From NCBI RefSeq assembly GCF_017591425.1, contig NW_024466459.1, positions 6,448,001-6,512,000 on the forward strand: a stretch of 64,000 bases of DNA, given 5' to 3'. The position numbers and the translations under genes were made by a program. Positions 44,599 through 56,000 of the stretch are shown in pieces. The first letter of the stretch is position 1. Every line of letters starts with the position of its first letter. The notes beneath the pieces are model-generated. The model made no database searches. It was not told the DNA's origin and worked only from the letters and a program-made list of their open reading frames with translations. The stretch is from Ochotona curzoniae. Lineage: Eukaryota > Chordata > Mammalia > Lagomorpha > Ochotonidae.

Positions 44599-45849
44599 AA
44601 TTCAGCACCAAAGCAGGAGAAACATGAACACAGGGAACGTTAAACTCTAGAAAATTCAAACAGGAAGAATGACACAGCTATGGAATCAGGTGATGAGCAA
44701 TTCACTGCTGAGCCTAGTTCAACACACAGGAGGTGTTGGTTGGAGATGAAGCTACTTGTAAGAAATATCAAAGGCAAACTTTGATGTTTGAACGTGGTCA
44801 CTGATAAACCAGGGACAGGCAGACACACAGCAGCCTAAATGGAAGCCGAAATAAAAAAGAAAAAAAATAAAAGGACAAATAAATGCCTAGCGTGCGCACA
44901 GCTGGAGAAGTCTACAGAGAGAATCTTCAAGAGAAAAGTTGTGCTAGCACATAAGTCACCACAGAATCAGCAAACATATGGGGCTTAATCAAAAAAACAA
45001 CAAAAATGTAACCGTTAACATGAGATTAGCACACTGAGAATTAATCAGTATCTACAACGAATGTCTGCACTCATGAATCATAGTGAGATTTCCAGCTTTA
45101 GTTTATTGTAGTTTTATTTATTCTCCTCCCTCTACTTGCTATGCCATGATACCTTTCGATATCATCAAGTTAAGCTCATTACTTTGAAATGAATAAATAT
45201 ACCATTTTGCAATAATTTGGAAAAATTAATAAGGAAGGACAGAAGGAAGGGAGAGAGAAGGTGCTGGGAGTGTGGGACCCCTATACTTCTAAATCTATCG
45301 TGAAAAATGTAAAATTTACTCATTTTATATATAAATTACAAGTAAGAACAATCAAAGAGAAGGAGTGAAGAGAATTGCTTTAGTAAAGAATCCAGAACAT
45401 TCCTTAAAACACAGAGATAAACAAGAGCAGACGGACACAAACACAACTTTATGCAGAATACAAGTGAAGAAAATCTTAGCAAAGTGGACACAGCCCCCTT
45501 TTATCGACATCGAATATTTATCCATATTGCTGAAACTAAGGAGACATCAATGAGAAAGTTCAAGATCTGGCAAAGATCTAAATAGCGTAAAATAAAAATT
45601 CAACCACGGATGAACCATGAGCGTGTATCACCTACTTACATGATGGGCTTCTGAGCATGTTTCTCAGCCCCCACCACAGCCTTTGGGGGTACAGAGATTC
45701 AATAAACACAATGGACTCTGAGTAGAAAAGAAGTGCCTCTCTCACAGATGATGCACTCTTTCCACCCCATCATGAGCTAACTGAGATGACCATGTTACTA
45801 GGTGGAGGGAGCCCGGATCCCTGCAGACCACCTTGCATTGTTGTGCATC
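44599..45849. other. unassigned non-coding sequence
   Basis: A-rich in part (44850-45010, 45300-45600). The 62-codon frame at 45365-45553 is lysine-rich and L1-like in flavour but too short to assign. Confidence 0.4.
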
Positions 45850-45861
45850 AGAAATGAGCCT

Positions 45862-46216
45862 CTGGGGCCGAGCGCGGTAGCCTAGCAGCTAAAATGCTCA
45901 GCTTGCAGGTGCCAGGATCCCATCTAGGTGCCAGTTCTAACCCCAGTGGCCTGGCTTCCCATCCAACTCTTTGCTTGTGGTCTGGGAAAGCAGTTGAGGA
46001 TGGCCAAAACAAAAGCCTTGAGACCCTTCCCTGCTGTGTGAGATTCGGAAGAGGCTCTGGGCTCCTGGCTTCGGATCAGCTCAGCTACAGCCGTGGTGGC
46101 CACTTGGGGAGTAAATCAGCAGACAGAAGATCTTCCTCTCTGTCTCTCCTCCTCTCTGTATATTTGCCTTTCTAATTAAAAAAATAATAACAAAAATAAA
46201 TCTTTAAAACAAAGCA
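45862..46216 (+). mobile_element. C-SINE, young type with target-site duplication
   Basis: The best-preserved head in the window: GGCCGAGCGCGGTAGCCTAG, then CCAGTTCTAACCCCAGTGG, TTTGCTTGTGGTCTGGG, CTCTGTATATTTGCC and AATAAATCTTTAAAAC. Direct repeats AGAAATGAGCCT flank it (45850-45861 and 46217-46228). Confidence 0.95.
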
Positions 46217-46228
46217 AGAAATGAGCCT

Positions 46229-46956
46229 GTGCTGGGTGAAGTCAATGAGAAGCAAGGGAAGACACACGTGAAGAGGTTGGAAAACTGAGAGGCCCTTGAG
46301 ATGCGGCATTTTCTGACAACAGTGAACTCGCAGGTGGCTACACACATGACAGGAAACAGATCATCTGGCCTGGGGTACAGCAGAATGCCAGAACTCCGCA
46401 GAAACACTGAGGAGAAGTTAACGGCTGCGATTAAGAGAAAGACTAAACTGCTCTGGGGCGACAGCGCTGGCGATGGTCACACCTTGTCCTCTTAGCCGGA
46501 AGAATGTCATATGCATCCCTGGCAGAATCTCAGGTAAAGAAAGGTAGAACAATTGACCAGCAGGTGCCATGGGAATCAAATAGGTTCACTCCTAACCTCG
46601 CCCAGGGAGTACAAGCTGGTTATGCAAGAAGCATGATGGAGTTACGGAATAGAAGCAACAGTGGCATTAATTTTGGAAATGTCCCAGCACGATGACACCA
46701 AAGATCGGTGACCTCGTTCTGTCCGTCAACAGTCAGGTGACTGCAAGGTCAGGAACCGTGAGCTGTTGCCAAGGCCAAAGGGAAGTCAGCACAGCTCTGA
46801 ACATCCCTGGGCTGTTAAAGTCTGTGCTGCAGCTTTATTTTTGTAGATGTGTAGGTTGGAGGTCCTAAGTTGTATTCCAGTGCCAAAGCTTTTCCAGAGC
46901 TTTCGTGGCAGCCCCATCACATGGGCTATTGAAAAGTGTTGAGCAATTTTCAGGAT
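46229..46956. other. unassigned non-coding sequence
   Basis: Mixed composition with a donor-like CTCAGGTAAAG near 46531-46541. No repeat or coherent exon structure was seen. Confidence 0.4.
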
Positions 46957-47120
46957 TTTTAAAGATTTATTCATTTTTACTGCAAAGTCACATATACAGA
47001 GAAAAGAAGAAGCAGAAAGGAAAATCCTCCTTCTGCTGATTCACCCCACCCCAAGTAGCCGCAACGGCCAGAGCTTAACTTATCTGAGGCCAGGAGCTAC
47101 TAGGCTATCATGCTGGGCCC
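46957..47120 (-). mobile_element. C-SINE with internal deletion, antisense
   Basis: TTTAAAGATTTATTCATTTTTAC tail to GAGGCCAGGAGC, then straight to TACTAGGCTATCATGCTGGGCCC (head end). About 150-160 bp of the body, including the B box, is missing. Confidence 0.9.
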
Positions 47121-47125
47121 AATTT

Positions 47126-47435
47126 TTAGTATTTTTAGGATTTGTTTATTTGACAGAATTTGAGGGAGAGAAAAAGAGAGTGAACCCCTATGTGCTACTT
47201 CACTCCCCAAATGCCTGACACAGCTAGGGCTGCACTGATGTCAAGATGAGAAGCTGGGGACTCGGACTGGGTCTCCCAAGTGATGGCAAGGACCCCTTCA
47301 ACTGAGCCATGAGTACCGCGCCCCAGGACTGGTTTTAGCAGCAGTCAGGGGCCGGAGCCAGCTGCCAAACACAAGGTGGGGGGCTGCCATCACACCTAGT
47401 GTCTTAAGAAAACAAGTCAGCAGGCCCACCCAGCA
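47126..47435 (-). mobile_element. C-SINE, oldest type, antisense
   Basis: TATTTTTAGGATTTGTTTATTTGAC tail, TTCACTCCCCAAATGCC, GAGCCATGAGTACCGCGCCCC, GGCCGGAGCCAGCTGCC, TAGTGTCTTAAG. It touches the preceding SINE head. Confidence 0.82.
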
Positions 47436-47564
47436 AAAAACACTTTTTCAAAAGCTGGATTCCCTCATGCAACATATGAGCAACATACACCTAGATTTTC
47501 ACTCACTAAGAAACTCATTTCTAAACTGATACTAATGCAGTCTGATCAGGGAACATATGAGAAA

Positions 47565-47900
47565 GCAACAAGCAAGAGGGCTCAGTGGCTGAGTCCTCGC
47601 TTTGCGTGTGTTAGGATGCCCTATGGTCACTGGTTGGTGTCCCAGCGGCTCCACTTCCCATCCAGCTCCCTGCTTGTGGCCTTGGAGGCAGTAGAGGATG
47701 ATCCAGTTTCCTGGGCCCCTGCACTCACAGGGGAGACCCGGAAGAGACTACTGGCTCCTGGCTTCAGATCAGCTCAGCTGTCACCGTTACGGCCACTTTG
47801 AGAGTCAACCTGAGGACTGAAGATCTTTCCTTCTGTATCTTCTTCTTTCTGTAAATCTGCTTTTCTGATGAAAATAAATAAATCTTTAAAAAATAATAAT
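47565..47900 (+). mobile_element. C-SINE, younger type
   Basis: GGCTCAGTGGCTGAGTCCTCGC head, CCCAGCGGCTCCACTTCCC, CCCTGCTTGTGGCCTTGG, GAAGATCTTTCC and AAATAAATAAATCTTTAAAAAA tail. No clear flanking duplication was found. Confidence 0.92.
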
Positions 47901-48364
47901 TTCGACAGAATAGGGGCCCTTCACCTGCTAGTGAGCCACTCCAGGTTGACGCAGGATCTGTGGTGCCATTTTCGCTGCAGAGAATTCAAGTAGGTCTCAC
48001 GTGAGAGCTAAGAAATAGTGACAAAGAAGCTCTTCCCCCATCCGTGATGATAATGACAACATACTGAAACAAAGTTGCCTATTCCAATCTAAGTGATGCC
48101 TTGATGCCAGAGGAAACCGCTGACTCTCACCTGGGCAACCTGAGTCACCTGGGTGACTGCTTTGAGATTCCTATCATGTGCATAATCCACTGCCTACTTC
48201 CCTCTCCTCTGCGCCTGCGTACATGCCGGATTCTTCTGGAATATCATTTTCTGTCCTGGTTCTATGTCGCCCGTGACTTAAGGAAGTTTGGTTGCATGCA
48301 GAATGATTTTCATAAGACTTAACAAGGTAAATATGCCACAAACCATAAAAATGGGAAGGCATCA
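47901..48364. other. unassigned non-coding sequence
   Basis: No repeat or exon is recognised. Confidence 0.4.
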
Positions 48365-48510
48365 AGGATGGTGGCACCCGCATGGTAGACTGAGATTCTA
48401 ACTGCTGTCCGCACGCTGGACATGGGAGATCTTTGGGCAGTGAACCATAAACAAGGGCTCACTCCATCGGTCCACCTGTCTGTCTCTCAATATTAAAAAA
48501 AAAAAATTCT
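48365..48510 (+). mobile_element. C-SINE remnant
   Basis: A short, decayed copy: GGTGGCACCCGCATGG, GGCAGTGAACCATAAAC, CACCTGTCTGTCTCTC and an A12 run. Much of the body is missing. Confidence 0.5.
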
Positions 48511-50394
48511 ATGCCTTATAAAATTACTTTAAGAACTGATAATTAAGCATTTATAAAACATGTTATCTGCCACTCGGAGATGAGTTCAGCTTTCAGTTCT
48601 AGGGAAATTTAGATACAAGGAGAACTCTCTCACCAATTAATATCCTTTTCTACTTTTGAATCTATATCCATCCATCCATCTACCCATCCCTGTAGAAAAA
48701 CAGTAGGAACTGTTAGGAACGTGTGTGAAATTGTAATGCTAGATTTGGGAAGTCATTTTTTTTTCCACTTGAATTTCTCCTTTTGCTTGTAATTTGTATC
48801 ATGAACACAAGATGAATGTTTAACAGCGATAGCGTTAATTGTTAACAGATAGAAATGCTTAAAGCTTCCAAATATGGAAATGAAGAGCTCGTCACTGGTT
48901 CTTTACTGTTCCTTTGTCACGCAGTACTTTCTTAGCCTTAACATGATTTCATTTGCCCAGTTTTTTTTTTCTTATACTCCCTGGGCTTCTGTGATCTTTC
49001 CATGAACCAACTTTATAAAAAAGAAAATAAAAATGTGACTTAAAATGTCAGAATCAGTGAACCCATGTACATTCCTCATTCATAGGACCGTTGACTTCAC
49101 AGTGGACATGAACACTTTGTCCTGTCAGCTCTTTCCTTAGGGCAGTTAATAAGTCAGTTTCTATGATCTTTGCACTGGAGGTGAGGGTGACTGGACAAGT
49201 GCGAGGTTTCATTGGTAAGAGAATGAATCATACTGATCTTTAGATGGGTAGACAGAAAATAGAAAAGTGCTCATTAAAATAAGCGTAAAACCACAGTTTG
49301 AAAATCACTGCAGTAAACTCAGGAGAGCTCGTTCCTTCACCTGTTCAGAGTAAGAATCTAGGAAGTCGCCACGCAGCAAGCACTCAGGCTTTTCCCCGAA
49401 AATCACTGCTTCACCAAGACACACATCACCGTTTCCAAGTTTATATTTGTTGCACCCTCTGGAAATAAATATAAACTTACTTCCTGGCATAGACCAAGAT
49501 AAATCAGTCAAGTGTATGTACACATAAACACATACCTCCATATTCATGGATATTTACATACACGCATGTATTTATTTACATTTTGTTCACACGAATAACA
49601 TGGGCAGTTGTGAAAGGAGCATGCCGCAGATCCATCAAGAGCAAGGCCACCTGGGAGGAGGCGAACAAACAGGCTGGAAAGCAGCAGTTTCTAATCTTGA
49701 CACTGCTTGCACTCGGAGCTACATAATGCTGATCTGATCTGCATCGAAGGAGATGTTTAGCACAATCTGTGGCCTCAACCCATAGGAGACAGTGACAACG
49801 TCCAGCCCCTCCGCCACTACCACAAACAAAAACCACCGCCACATGACCACCAGATGCCCAGGAAGAGAAGAATCGCTCTACACAATAACAAACTCCAAAA
49901 ACAAAGATTGTTGCTGGGATAGGGGCAAAGAAGAGCAACGTTAAGAGAGACTTTCCAGAACCAGGTGTAACTTGTGAGAAATTTAAGCCCTTTCGCTTCA
50001 CTTTGCATCTCTTCTCCTTATGTTTTCCTTCTTACGACAAAACTGTCAACACTGGAAGTATCTCTCACAAATACGTTTATCCATTTTCCACAGCACTAGT
50101 TATGTTATATACCATGAATATTTATACATTGACAAGACAATAAGGATGTTGATCAGAAATCACAGCAGTCACATCTCTGAGGAACCACGTTGCCCAGGAA
50201 TGGAAGCTCTCAGCACTTTGTCCTCTTCCACTCTCCTTCCAGACAAGAGAATTTACAACGACCAGGATTCCGAGGCAGCAAATGAGCTTGGAATTCTGGG
50301 GATCCAGCCACTGTGCATGAGTGCTCACACATCTGGGTACAGTTCTCCTTTTCTCTTGCATCAAGAGCGTAGAAGTGTTACCTTCCTCTCAGCT
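48511..50394. other. unassigned non-coding sequence
   Basis: It contains a (CATC)n tract near 48667-48690 and T-rich runs. CCACAGTTTGAAAATCACTG at about 49290 resembles the end of a MER5-type hAT element, but the rest could not be aligned. The 141-codon minus-strand frame at 49576-50001 is cysteine/alanine-rich and unrecognised. Confidence 0.4.
48667..48690. repeat. (CATC)n microsatellite
   Basis: About four perfect and two imperfect units. Confidence 0.8.
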
Positions 50395-50590
50395 TTAAGT
50401 GACTTATTTGAAAAGCAGACTTATTCTTGCAAATGCCCACGAGCCGGGAGCTCGGTCTGGGTCTCTTCCCTGAGAGTAGGAACCCAGGCACTTGAACCGT
50501 CACAGACTGCCTGCCGGAGTGCACGTTAGCAGAAAGGTGTATTGGAAACAGGGGTGGGACTTACACTCGGTAATTCTGAGTTTGACTTTC
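50395..50590 (-). mobile_element. C-SINE, oldest type, antisense, partial
   Basis: GACTTATTTGAAAAGCAGAC tail, GAGCCGGGAGCTCGGTCTGGG, GAGTGCACGTTAGCAG, GTGGGACTTACACTCGG. The head is truncated. Confidence 0.75.
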
Positions 50591-50853
50591 TATAAAGTGA
50601 CCGTTTCACCTGCCTGTCCCACACCAGCCCTACCTGTATGCCTAGATTATTTACTTGAGACTGACATATTCTCTGTTCTCTCTCCTGGCTCATGATTTCT
50701 TCAGTGAAGAAATGCAAGCCAGAGCCTAAGGAAGTGGGAAGTATCCCTTACAACCTATTCTGCCATCCAGCAGAGTAGAGCACCATGAACTAAAGTTCAG
50801 CCGATGGCATGGTGTAACATCCAAGTAGGTATCCATATATTTTTTTTAAAAAG

Positions 50854-51165
50854 TGGAGAGTTGGTGTGGAGGCATAGCATGTGAATCATCTACCTGCAGC
50901 ACGGGCACCAGTTCAAGTCCTGGCTGTTCCACTTCCAGTCTGGCTCCCTGCTAATGATTTGCAAAATGAGAAGAGAGTGGCCCAAGTCCTTGGACCCCTG
51001 CACCTGCATGGCAGAGTAGAAGAGGCTGCTGGATCCCAGCATCAGATCAGCTCAGCTCTGGCCATTGTCATCACTGGGAGTGAAACAGCAGATGGAAAAC
51101 CTCTCTCTCTCTGTCTCTCTCTCTCTCTCTCTGTCTCAAGTAAAAATAAATAAACCTTTTGAGAA
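50854..51165 (+). mobile_element. C-SINE with (TC)n
   Basis: GAGTTGGTGTGGAGGCATAGC head, GTTCAAGTCCTGGCTG, CTCCCTGCTAATGATTTGC, GATCAGCTCAGCTCTGGCC, (TC)n at about 51101-51136, AAAAATAAATAAACC tail. Confidence 0.9.
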
Positions 51166-51274
51166 AAAGCTGGTACTTACGGTTTTGGTTTGGGATAGAG
51201 TTCTGATACTCCTAGAAGTCTTGTCAAAATTACAAGCTACCATCATCCCTTTCTGAACAACAAGTTGAAAGGAT

Positions 51275-51313
51275 AATATATATATATGTATATACATGTG
51301 TGTATATATATAT
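51275..51313. repeat. (TA)n/(TATG) low-complexity tract
   Basis: Imperfect TATATATATGTATATACATG sequence. Confidence 0.85.
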
Positions 51314-51899
51314 TTAAAATGGAAATGTCACCTACTGATTGACATCTACTGAAGCCTTGAATAAATTAGATTCTTTGATAAGATCACACACATTTTCCTT
51401 GGAAGAAGAGCCCCAGAGGTTCCAGGAGTTCTTGGGGCCAAAGAGCTTCCCCTTGGAGGAAGAGAGCATCATGACCCCCTCCACAAGCCTACAGAATGAA
51501 AACGGCACCTGCAGTGACCTTACTGGGGGACCTGCCTAATGGTTGGCCCAAGCCTCTGTACACAGATATTTGCCATCACTCATATAGGTAAGAGGGGAAA
51601 GGGGCACGTGTGTATTCCGTGGGCAAGATGTCTTCCGGCCGACCACTGGCTGCTACCTGATTCCAGAGGAGCCTGCTGGTCTCTTCATTCCCTCTCCACC
51701 CTTATTCCCATTTTTTTTTTTTGGCTCCCTTGCTTGAAGTCTGAAGTCAAGTTGCAGTCTGCACAGATCTCTTCCTCCTCCTCTAGGAACACTCTGGCTG
51801 CAGGCACACGTCCCAAGTCACAGTCAAGCTACAAAGGTGCGTGAGCGCTAAGCCCTGTGAGCCCTTTCGGTCGAAACCAGCAATGCTCTCATTGCTGGA
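51314..51899. other. unassigned non-coding sequence
   Basis: Two adjoining plus-strand frames (51339-51539 and 51539-51844) are present, with no domain and no repeat recognised. There is a T11 run near 51711-51722. Confidence 0.4.
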
Positions 51900-52342
51900 G
51901 GCCGTGGCTTCACCGTCCTCTTCAACTCTCATGCTGAAGCTAGATCCCCGAGTTCATCTATGGATGGTGTTTGGAAGCGTGGGAGTTATGAATTAATTAG
52001 GATTGGATAGTTATTAGCACTGGATACCCAGCAGGACATTATGGCTGCATGAGAGAAAGGAGCCATCAGCAGACAGAGGCTTGCTCTGTCACAGCACTTG
52101 ATGCCTCCTGCCAGGTTAAGATACAGAAGGAAAGCTCTCATCATGTGGATGCTAAGTGGATGCCTGTGCTGTGCCAATGGACTTCCTGGTGTCTAGGACC
52201 ATTAGCCAAATAGATATCTATAATGTGCCAATTATATCCTATATAGATGATAACGTATATGCAATCTGTAATTACATATAATGTAGATGAGATACAAGCC
52301 TGTAGCATCCAGTTACAGCGAGAGAAACCAAACTAAGACATG
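51900..52342 (+). mobile_element. MaLR-type LTR fragment
   Basis: GTTCATCTATGGATGG, GTGTTTGGAAGCGTGGGAG, TCATGTGGATGC and the end CAGTTACAGCGAGAG plus ACCAAACTAAGACA follow a MaLR (MLT1/MST-like) LTR in sense order. An AT-rich insertion (about 52205-52295) interrupts the 3' part. Confidence 0.65.
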
Positions 52343-52719
52343 AGATTTCCAAAACGGTTTCAACTGAGTTTCTTTGCAACTTGAGGGTGTGTTTTTGCGT
52401 TGTTTCTTCCTTCTGCTCTGACTGTTCATCTTACGGGGAAAATACAACCCTGCCAGGCCATAACATGTTCTGTCGTTACAAGCATGGCATTCACCATTCA
52501 GGAGAGCATCCCTCACATGAATGCAACAGGGCAGCAGGCGCTTGGTGGCCTCCACTGACACTTTAAAACCTCTTATTAGTTGAAAGGTAGAAGTGGTAAC
52601 ATAATCAAACTCAAACCAGAAATGCTTGTTTTCCTTAATTCTGGAAAATTGAGATTATTTCCTACACAAAATTGAAATCCTAAGACTAGATCCAGAAAGG
52701 ATACTGAAAATTAATCCAG

Positions 52720-53052
52720 GAGTCAGAGCCATGTAGCACATCCAGCCTCTGTCTGCAATGCCGACATCCTCTCTGGGCACAAGCTCAAGTCTAGCAACTC
52801 TACTTCAGCTTTCAATCCGGCTCCCTGCTAATGGACCTGGGAAACCATTAGAAAATGTCCCAAGTGTTTGGGTGTCTCTATCTACAAGGGAGACCCGGAA
52901 GAGCTTCTGGCTCCTGGCTTCGGATTGGCTCAGCTCCAGCCATTGCAGCTGCTTGGGGAGTGAACCATCAGACGGAAGATCTTCCTCTCTGTCTCTCCTC
53001 ATCTCTGTATATCTGCCTTTCTAATAAAAATAAATAAATCTTAAAAAAAAAA
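52720..53052 (+). mobile_element. C-SINE with old-type head and young-type tail
   Basis: The head and first half (CAATGCCGACATCCTCTC, GCTCAAGTCTAGC) look like the older type. The second half (GACCCGGAAGAGCTTCTGG, GAGTGAACCATCAGACGG, CTGTATATCTGCC, AAATAAATAAATC) is close to the young type. Confidence 0.9.
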
Positions 53053-54144
53053 AGGAAGCCAGATTGGCAGCTGCATGTCTGAATGGGAAAAGCTGCAAAC
53101 TTATAAATTCACCTCCCAGGTCTTCCGCTTTCCACATAGGAGTCATCACGTTCCCCCAGTAAGGCTTGTGCGACTTCCCAGGTTATCAGAGATAAATGTA
53201 ATTTAATACCATGTTGGGGAGAGCAGGAGAGATTATTTAGAGATTATTTTCTATATATTTTATGATAGAATTACCTAGGATTTTTTCCTAACTTTTGGAA
53301 AGAAAATGTTTTTCTGGAGAGGCTTTGGGTGAACAACTCATGTCTTCATCTAAAGAAATATTTATCTTCAAGAAAGAAGGTTCAGTAAGAAAGAAAAATA
53401 TTGTGGTCCAGCAAATGACGTGTAAGGTAATTGTGGCTCCTGGGTTTATAGCTGTTCCTATGGAAAATGGATGCTTCTTTGATTTCCTTGGAAGATGAGG
53501 TAGCTGTGTGGGATTCATTTTCTTTTTCTTGTTTCTTTTTTGTACCTCTCTCGGGGTGATTGGGTGGGCCTGGCCCAGATTTAAGAGACATTAGAATGTT
53601 ACAACAAGAAAGGCAGAGCTAGAGCAAGGTGAGAGTTGAGGGTTCCGGACACAGGGGGAAGGGCACAGTAGAGATGCTCTCTGTCTGAGAGCAGAACTCG
53701 GGGCGCCCTGAAAGAGTTGGGGAGCCACAGGAGCGTCCACGTTACAAACTGAGTGTCTTGCCGACAGATGTTGCATCTCGGCCTCAGTTGTACATTCCCC
53801 ATCTCCCGACACTGCACCTGGGTGCGCAGACATCGTAAGTGTAATTACAATGCAAGAATTCAGTACCCAAGCTGGGTGATAGGATCTGAATTGGAACGAG
53901 GACCATAAGTTCAGGTGTTAAGAAATCGCCTTGAGGACTAATTGTTAACTTCAGAGATGATCAAGGCGAGTGGAAAATATGTGTATTTGTTGCCCAACTT
54001 CTTATTCTTCTTATTCTGTCTTCAGGGTAACTTTGTGACAGGCATAGTCAATAAGAGATGAACCTGCCCCAAAATGTCTGCTGCCTGAACAACTGCCAAA
54101 CCTCCCCCAATTCTCCCTTGATCTTAAACAGAAGCATCTAAGCA
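53053..54144. other. unassigned non-coding sequence
   Basis: No repeat was assigned. Overlapping frames at 53591-53833 (minus) fall in a locally GC-richer stretch without promoter features. Confidence 0.4.
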
Positions 54145-54307
54145 GGACTGTCAGATAAAATACAGGATACACATTTTAATTTGAATTTCTGATAAATCGT
54201 ATTCTATCATGTCCCCAGTATTGCATAATATATAACTCTGCTTTTAACAATCCACTGTTTAAAATATAAATTTCATTGAGTGTCTTGTATTGCCGTTTGC
54301 CAAATGA
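54145..54307. mobile_element. palindromic MITE (non-autonomous DNA transposon)
   Basis: The left arm (GTCAGATAAAATACAGGATAC ... TTTGAATTTCTGATAAAT) and the reverse complement of the right arm (ATTTGGCAAACGGCAATACAAG ...) align along most of their length around an AT-rich centre. This matches an old eutherian MITE with ends like CCAGATAAAATACAGGATGCC. Confidence 0.65.
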
Positions 54308-55234
54308 AAAAAAAATTTGGAATATGACTTTCACCCAAGCAGATACATTGCAAACCAATTACAACATGAATTCAGGGATTGATAATACGTGATTAATTAC
54401 ATTAACCTTAAACCTGAATCACTGAGCCCTGGTAGGGATATAAGGCAGAAATGGGGAAAATATCTTTGGTCGCCCCTGTAAAAGGAGTCGTTGTTAAGAA
54501 GCCTCCCATCAAAGGATATGTGGGTCCCAGTCCCGATAAAGGTCACTGCATGTTCCAGGACTGCTGCTCTGTACAACGGTGAACACACCACCATTACCAG
54601 AGCAGCTTTTTCAAGCACAGAGACACCTGGGGCCAGCTTCAGGGCCTACCGAATGAGCATATGCAGAGTTGAGAGCACTGCCTGTGCAATTTCTATTGTT
54701 TTATTTCATGTTGTTCATGTGTAAAACCACAGTGACTTCTCTTTAAGTAAGCGTCCTTCCCTACCAGAAATAATTCAAAGGGAGTGGTGGGCCCTCAATG
54801 GCTCCTGCGAGTTTGCTACACAACACCTTCTCTGCCAAGCGTCCACACAGCCCTGATGGTACTGACGTCAGGTGGGTGGCATAAATGATGGGCTGTTGTG
54901 TGAATGCCATCCCTATGCATCGTGCTGTTGCTAACACTTTGGTTCTGTGATAACACTGCCTTGCTGTCCAGGGCTGGCTACGGTGTCTAATCTCACCGCA
55001 TGCGTGCAGTGGCACAAGGCACGCATCTCTGCTAGCACCTGTACTTGCAGGTACTGCAGCCCTGACCTGCTGCTCTCCCCATGAGTACATCCTTGCCATT
55101 CTGTGCACGTCTGTTTGAAGAAGCCACGCCACCCAGTGAACGGATCCTCCTGGAAAGGCCTCAGAACTGCTTGCACATTCCTCCCTGCTGCTTCTTGAAA
55201 CCCTTTGTCAATCTTCATTACGACTTTCAGAAAT
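54308..55234. other. unassigned non-coding sequence
   Basis: No repeat is recognised. The 123-codon minus-strand frame (54761-55132) and its shadow have no recognised domain. Confidence 0.4.
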
Positions 55235-55430
55235 CAGAAAAACTACAACTTTTATTGAGTGCTCATTGTAAACCAGGCTCTACTATAAGATCTTTATATT
55301 ACTAACTTAATCTCCAGAATACTTTTCATGAAATATGTGGCTGAGGAAACAGGTGCCACAGATTAAAGTGCTCAGATTCGGTCACGTGGTTATTAGGGAA
55401 GGAATCAGAATGGAGTCCAGAAGCCTTTTA
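55235..55430 (-). mobile_element. MIR-like fragment, antisense
   Basis: TTTATTGAGTGCTCATTG, GGCTGAGGAAACAGGTGCC, GATTCGGTCACGTGG and GGAATCAGAATGGAGTCC follow the reverse-complement MIR order. Confidence 0.65.
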
Positions 55431-55659
55431 TTAACCCCCAAGCAAATGTGCTGCCCTGGAGAGCTGCTCACAGCCCAGGATTGCATGAAGCCACATCCTC
55501 AGTAGGAGCAGGTGCATTTGGACCACACTGCCATCCATTCTCACAGTCAGCTTTCTCCCCCTGAGTGTACCATGTTCCCTAAGAGAGCATGCCCTGCCTG
55601 GGAGGACAAGGAAGATCAATAATGCACATTTCACAAAGTGAGGTGAAATCAAATCAAAT

Positions 55660-56000
55660 CAAGGGGACAGTGTTGTGGCACAGTATGTGAAGCCACTGCT
55701 TAGAATGCCAGCAGTCCATTTGAGAGTGATGTTTTAAGTTGCAACACCTCCATTTCCGGTCCATTTCTAACGAAAGTGTACTGGGAAGCACCAGAAGGTG
55801 GCTCAAGGGCGTGGGCCTCTGCCGCTCCTGAGGAAGAGCTAGTGTGGAGTTCCTGGGTCCTGGCTTCGTACTGGCCCAGCTTCAGATACTGCAGGCTTTA
55901 GGGGAGCGAGGCAGTGGGTGGGAGATTCAACTCTTCCTGTTATCCCTTTCTCTCGGGGAATTGAAGTTAAGTATTATTTTAAAAGACTGGAAAGTTCTAA
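55660..56000 (+). mobile_element. C-SINE, old
   Basis: GGGGACAGTGTTGTGGCACAG head, CACTGCTTAGAATGCCAGC, CTGGGAAGCACCAGAAGGTGG, GTTCCTGGGTCCTGGCTTCG, GTGGGTGGGAGATTC. The tail is decayed. Confidence 0.85.

Noticed and set aside
45894..46175. Apparent conserved small protein shared with other loci in the window
   Set aside because: The recurrence is explained by multiple copies of the same SINE.
49576..50001. 141-codon minus-strand frame with hydrophobic N-terminal part
   Set aside because: No recognisable family, no upstream promoter features and competing frames of similar quality.
50020..50529. 169-codon plus-strand frame, the longest in the window
   Set aside because: The last third runs through an antisense C-SINE and the rest has no recognised domain, so it is probably chance plus repeat.
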